Assembly (NCBI GenBank): GCA_007131065.1
Contig: SLRF01000055.1
Coordinates: forward strand, 1-13,049
DNA from: Candidatus Saccharimonadota bacterium
GTDB taxonomy: Bacteria; Patescibacteriota; Saccharimonadia; QS-5-54-17
Direction: 5' to 3'
Length of the DNA stretch: 13,049 nt
Part shown: one piece after another, positions 12,315 through 13,049 of the stretch
Layout of the letters: each line of letters begins with the position of its first letter
Numbering within the stretch: the stretch's first letter is position 1
Made by a program: the position numbers and the translations under genes
The notes under the pieces: generated by a model
Seen by the model: only the letters and a program-made list of their open reading frames with translations
Databases searched by the model: none
What the model was told of the DNA's origin: nothing

Positions 12315-12497
12315 TTATAGCTCCAAGAGGCCTTCTTGATCCGCATCTGTGATTATACCTGTAACTCTAATTTCTGATATGCTCACTCTTTCGCCCCTGG
12401 ACATTCTATCTATAGCAAAGTGCAACTCAGCACTATTAATAGCTTCTGCATCTTCTGGTCTAAAGTTATAATGCTGGCGTTCTGGGTCATTACTCAT
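12315..12497 (-). CDS. 60-residue hypothetical ORF, possibly 5' part of a broken gene
   Basis: ATG 12497 to TAA 12315; the product is acidic, soluble and mostly helical (EDAEAINSAELHFAIDRMSR). No family recognised. There is no Shine-Dalgarno, but a promoter at 12505-12533 puts the start of transcription at the ATG, so it may be leaderless. After the TAA the same frame continues for 28 protein-like codons (EDGGISHVAKLTDVKHY) to a TAG, before the frame of the next ORF takes over. It lies 54 nt after the deaminase-like gene. Confidence 0.5.
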   Translation of the reverse strand: MSNDPERQHYNFRPEDAEAINSAELHFAIDRMSRGERVSISEIRVTGIITDADQEGLLEL

Positions 12498-12504
12498 GAA
12501 AATT

Positions 12505-12533
12505 ACAATAAAACATTGTTATAAATAAAGCAA
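12505..12533 (-). promoter_or_regulatory. Possible leaderless promoter of the 60-residue ORF
   Basis: On the minus strand TTGCTT (12533-12528), 17 nt, TATTGT (12510-12505), then 7 nt to the ATG. The layout is the same as for the GGDEF gene at 8158. Local AT richness makes chance matches likely. Confidence 0.35.
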
Positions 12534-12551
12534 ATATTTAATTACCTTTTT

Positions 12552-13049
12552 CTATAACTCAGGATAGCTCCTCCATTCACTTCCACTTCTTGTGCGTGAA
12601 TCGTCAGTCTCTATTTTAACCACCTCGACCTCGGCATCTCTCAGTGCCTTTAATCCGTCGGTCATGGCATACCCTTCGGTGTAGTAGCAAGCCTTTATAC
12701 CTGACCTTGCTATGAGCTTGGCGCATGTCGGACACGGAAAAGTAGTGACGAATAGCTCCGTCCCTTCTAGACTGTTGCCTTCTCTAGCGGCACGTGCAAC
12801 CAGTGCAGATTCAGCATGCAGTACAGTCGCAGCCTCGACTCCCTCGCCACGACGCGCATTATTTCTTGGGTCATTGTCTATCCATGGAGTGTATTCTGTG
12901 GGTAGATGTTCGTTGTGTGAGACATAAATTACACTGTCGTCGCCCACAATAGCTGCTCCGACTCGCCTCCACCAATCAGAGCTTTTGTTTGATTCTTCAT
13001 AAATGAGCTCGACTAATGATTCGTCTATAGAGTCAGCGGGTATAGTTCG
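12552..13049 (-). CDS. Deoxycytidylate (dCMP) deaminase-like protein, 5' end beyond window
   Basis: The minus-strand frame is open from the window edge to the TAG at 12552, 165 codons. Within it are the zinc-binding cytidine/dCMP deaminase motifs: HAE in VLHAESALVARAA, with the catalytic glutamate, and PCPTC in TTFPCPTCAKLI. They are preceded by WWRRVGAAIVGDD, the usual start of the fold. There is no in-frame ATG in the visible part; a GTG at 12947 would remove the first strand of the fold, so the true start is probably outside. dCMP deaminase supplies dUMP, the substrate of the thymidylate synthase encoded in the facing operon. Riboflavin- or tRNA-type deaminases cannot be excluded from the motifs alone, but the spacing and SDWW start fit the ComEB/dCMP group best. 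Confidence 0.88.
   Translation of the reverse strand, partial: RTIPADSIDESLVELIYEESNKSSDWWRRVGAAIVGDDSVIYVSHNEHLPTEYTPWIDNDPRNNARRGEGVEAATVLHAESALVARAAREGNSLEGTELFVTTFPCPTCAKLIARSGIKACYYTEGYAMTDGLKALRDAEVEVVKIETDDSRTRSGSEWRSYPEL

Noticed and set aside
1..13049. CRISPR arrays, insertion sequences, rRNA or tRNA genes
   Set aside because: No regularly spaced repeats, transposase motifs or rRNA/tRNA core sequences were seen on either strand.

Overview
The window looks like chromosomal DNA of a small-genome bacterium, most likely a Candidate Phyla Radiation / Patescibacteria member of Saccharibacteria (TM7) type. The reasons are tight ATGA/TAATG gene junctions, moderate GC with heavy use of CTA and ATA codons, a DnaX that lacks the usual zinc module, a short compact housekeeping set, and a 170-residue protein of a kind I associate with CPR genomes. 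The lineage is an inference from style and family memory, not from a marker gene search.

Minus-strand left block (about 1-6022). This is a replication and repair operon transcribed right to left: dnaX, dnaB, a polytopic GT-C type glycosyltransferase, a YbaB nucleoid protein, recR and a DHH phosphoesterase cut by the window edge. Most junctions overlap or abut. A short possible leader peptide precedes dnaX.

Middle minus-strand block (6085-8112). A conserved hypothetical gene with its own promoter is followed, going right, by the rplJ-rplL ribosomal stalk operon. That operon has a consensus promoter, a recognisable L10 leader, an intrinsic terminator in the leader, and a strong terminator after rplL. 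Eight bases of the L10 leader duplicate the 3' arm of the leader terminator, which gives a clear antiterminator/terminator switch.

Plus-strand accessory block (8122-9834). A stand-alone GGDEF protein is probably read from a leaderless mRNA. It is followed by about 330 nt without a normal gene that holds a candidate structured RNA ending in a 14-bp terminator, and then an 18-bp hairpin. Next comes a cassette of a 32-residue peptide and a 170-residue protein with two winged-helix-like halves, then a 13-bp stem-loop element. Base and codon use in the cassette differ from the neighbours. This is the least explained part of the window.

Plus-strand nucleotide block (9907-11988). An overlapping operon holds a divergent thymidylate synthase, dihydrofolate reductase and a HIT-family protein. 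Facing it on the minus strand (12019-13049) is a deoxycytidylate-deaminase-like gene running off the right edge, followed by two small ORFs that may be remains of one broken gene. Together the synthase, reductase and deaminase would make and methylate dUMP to give dTMP.
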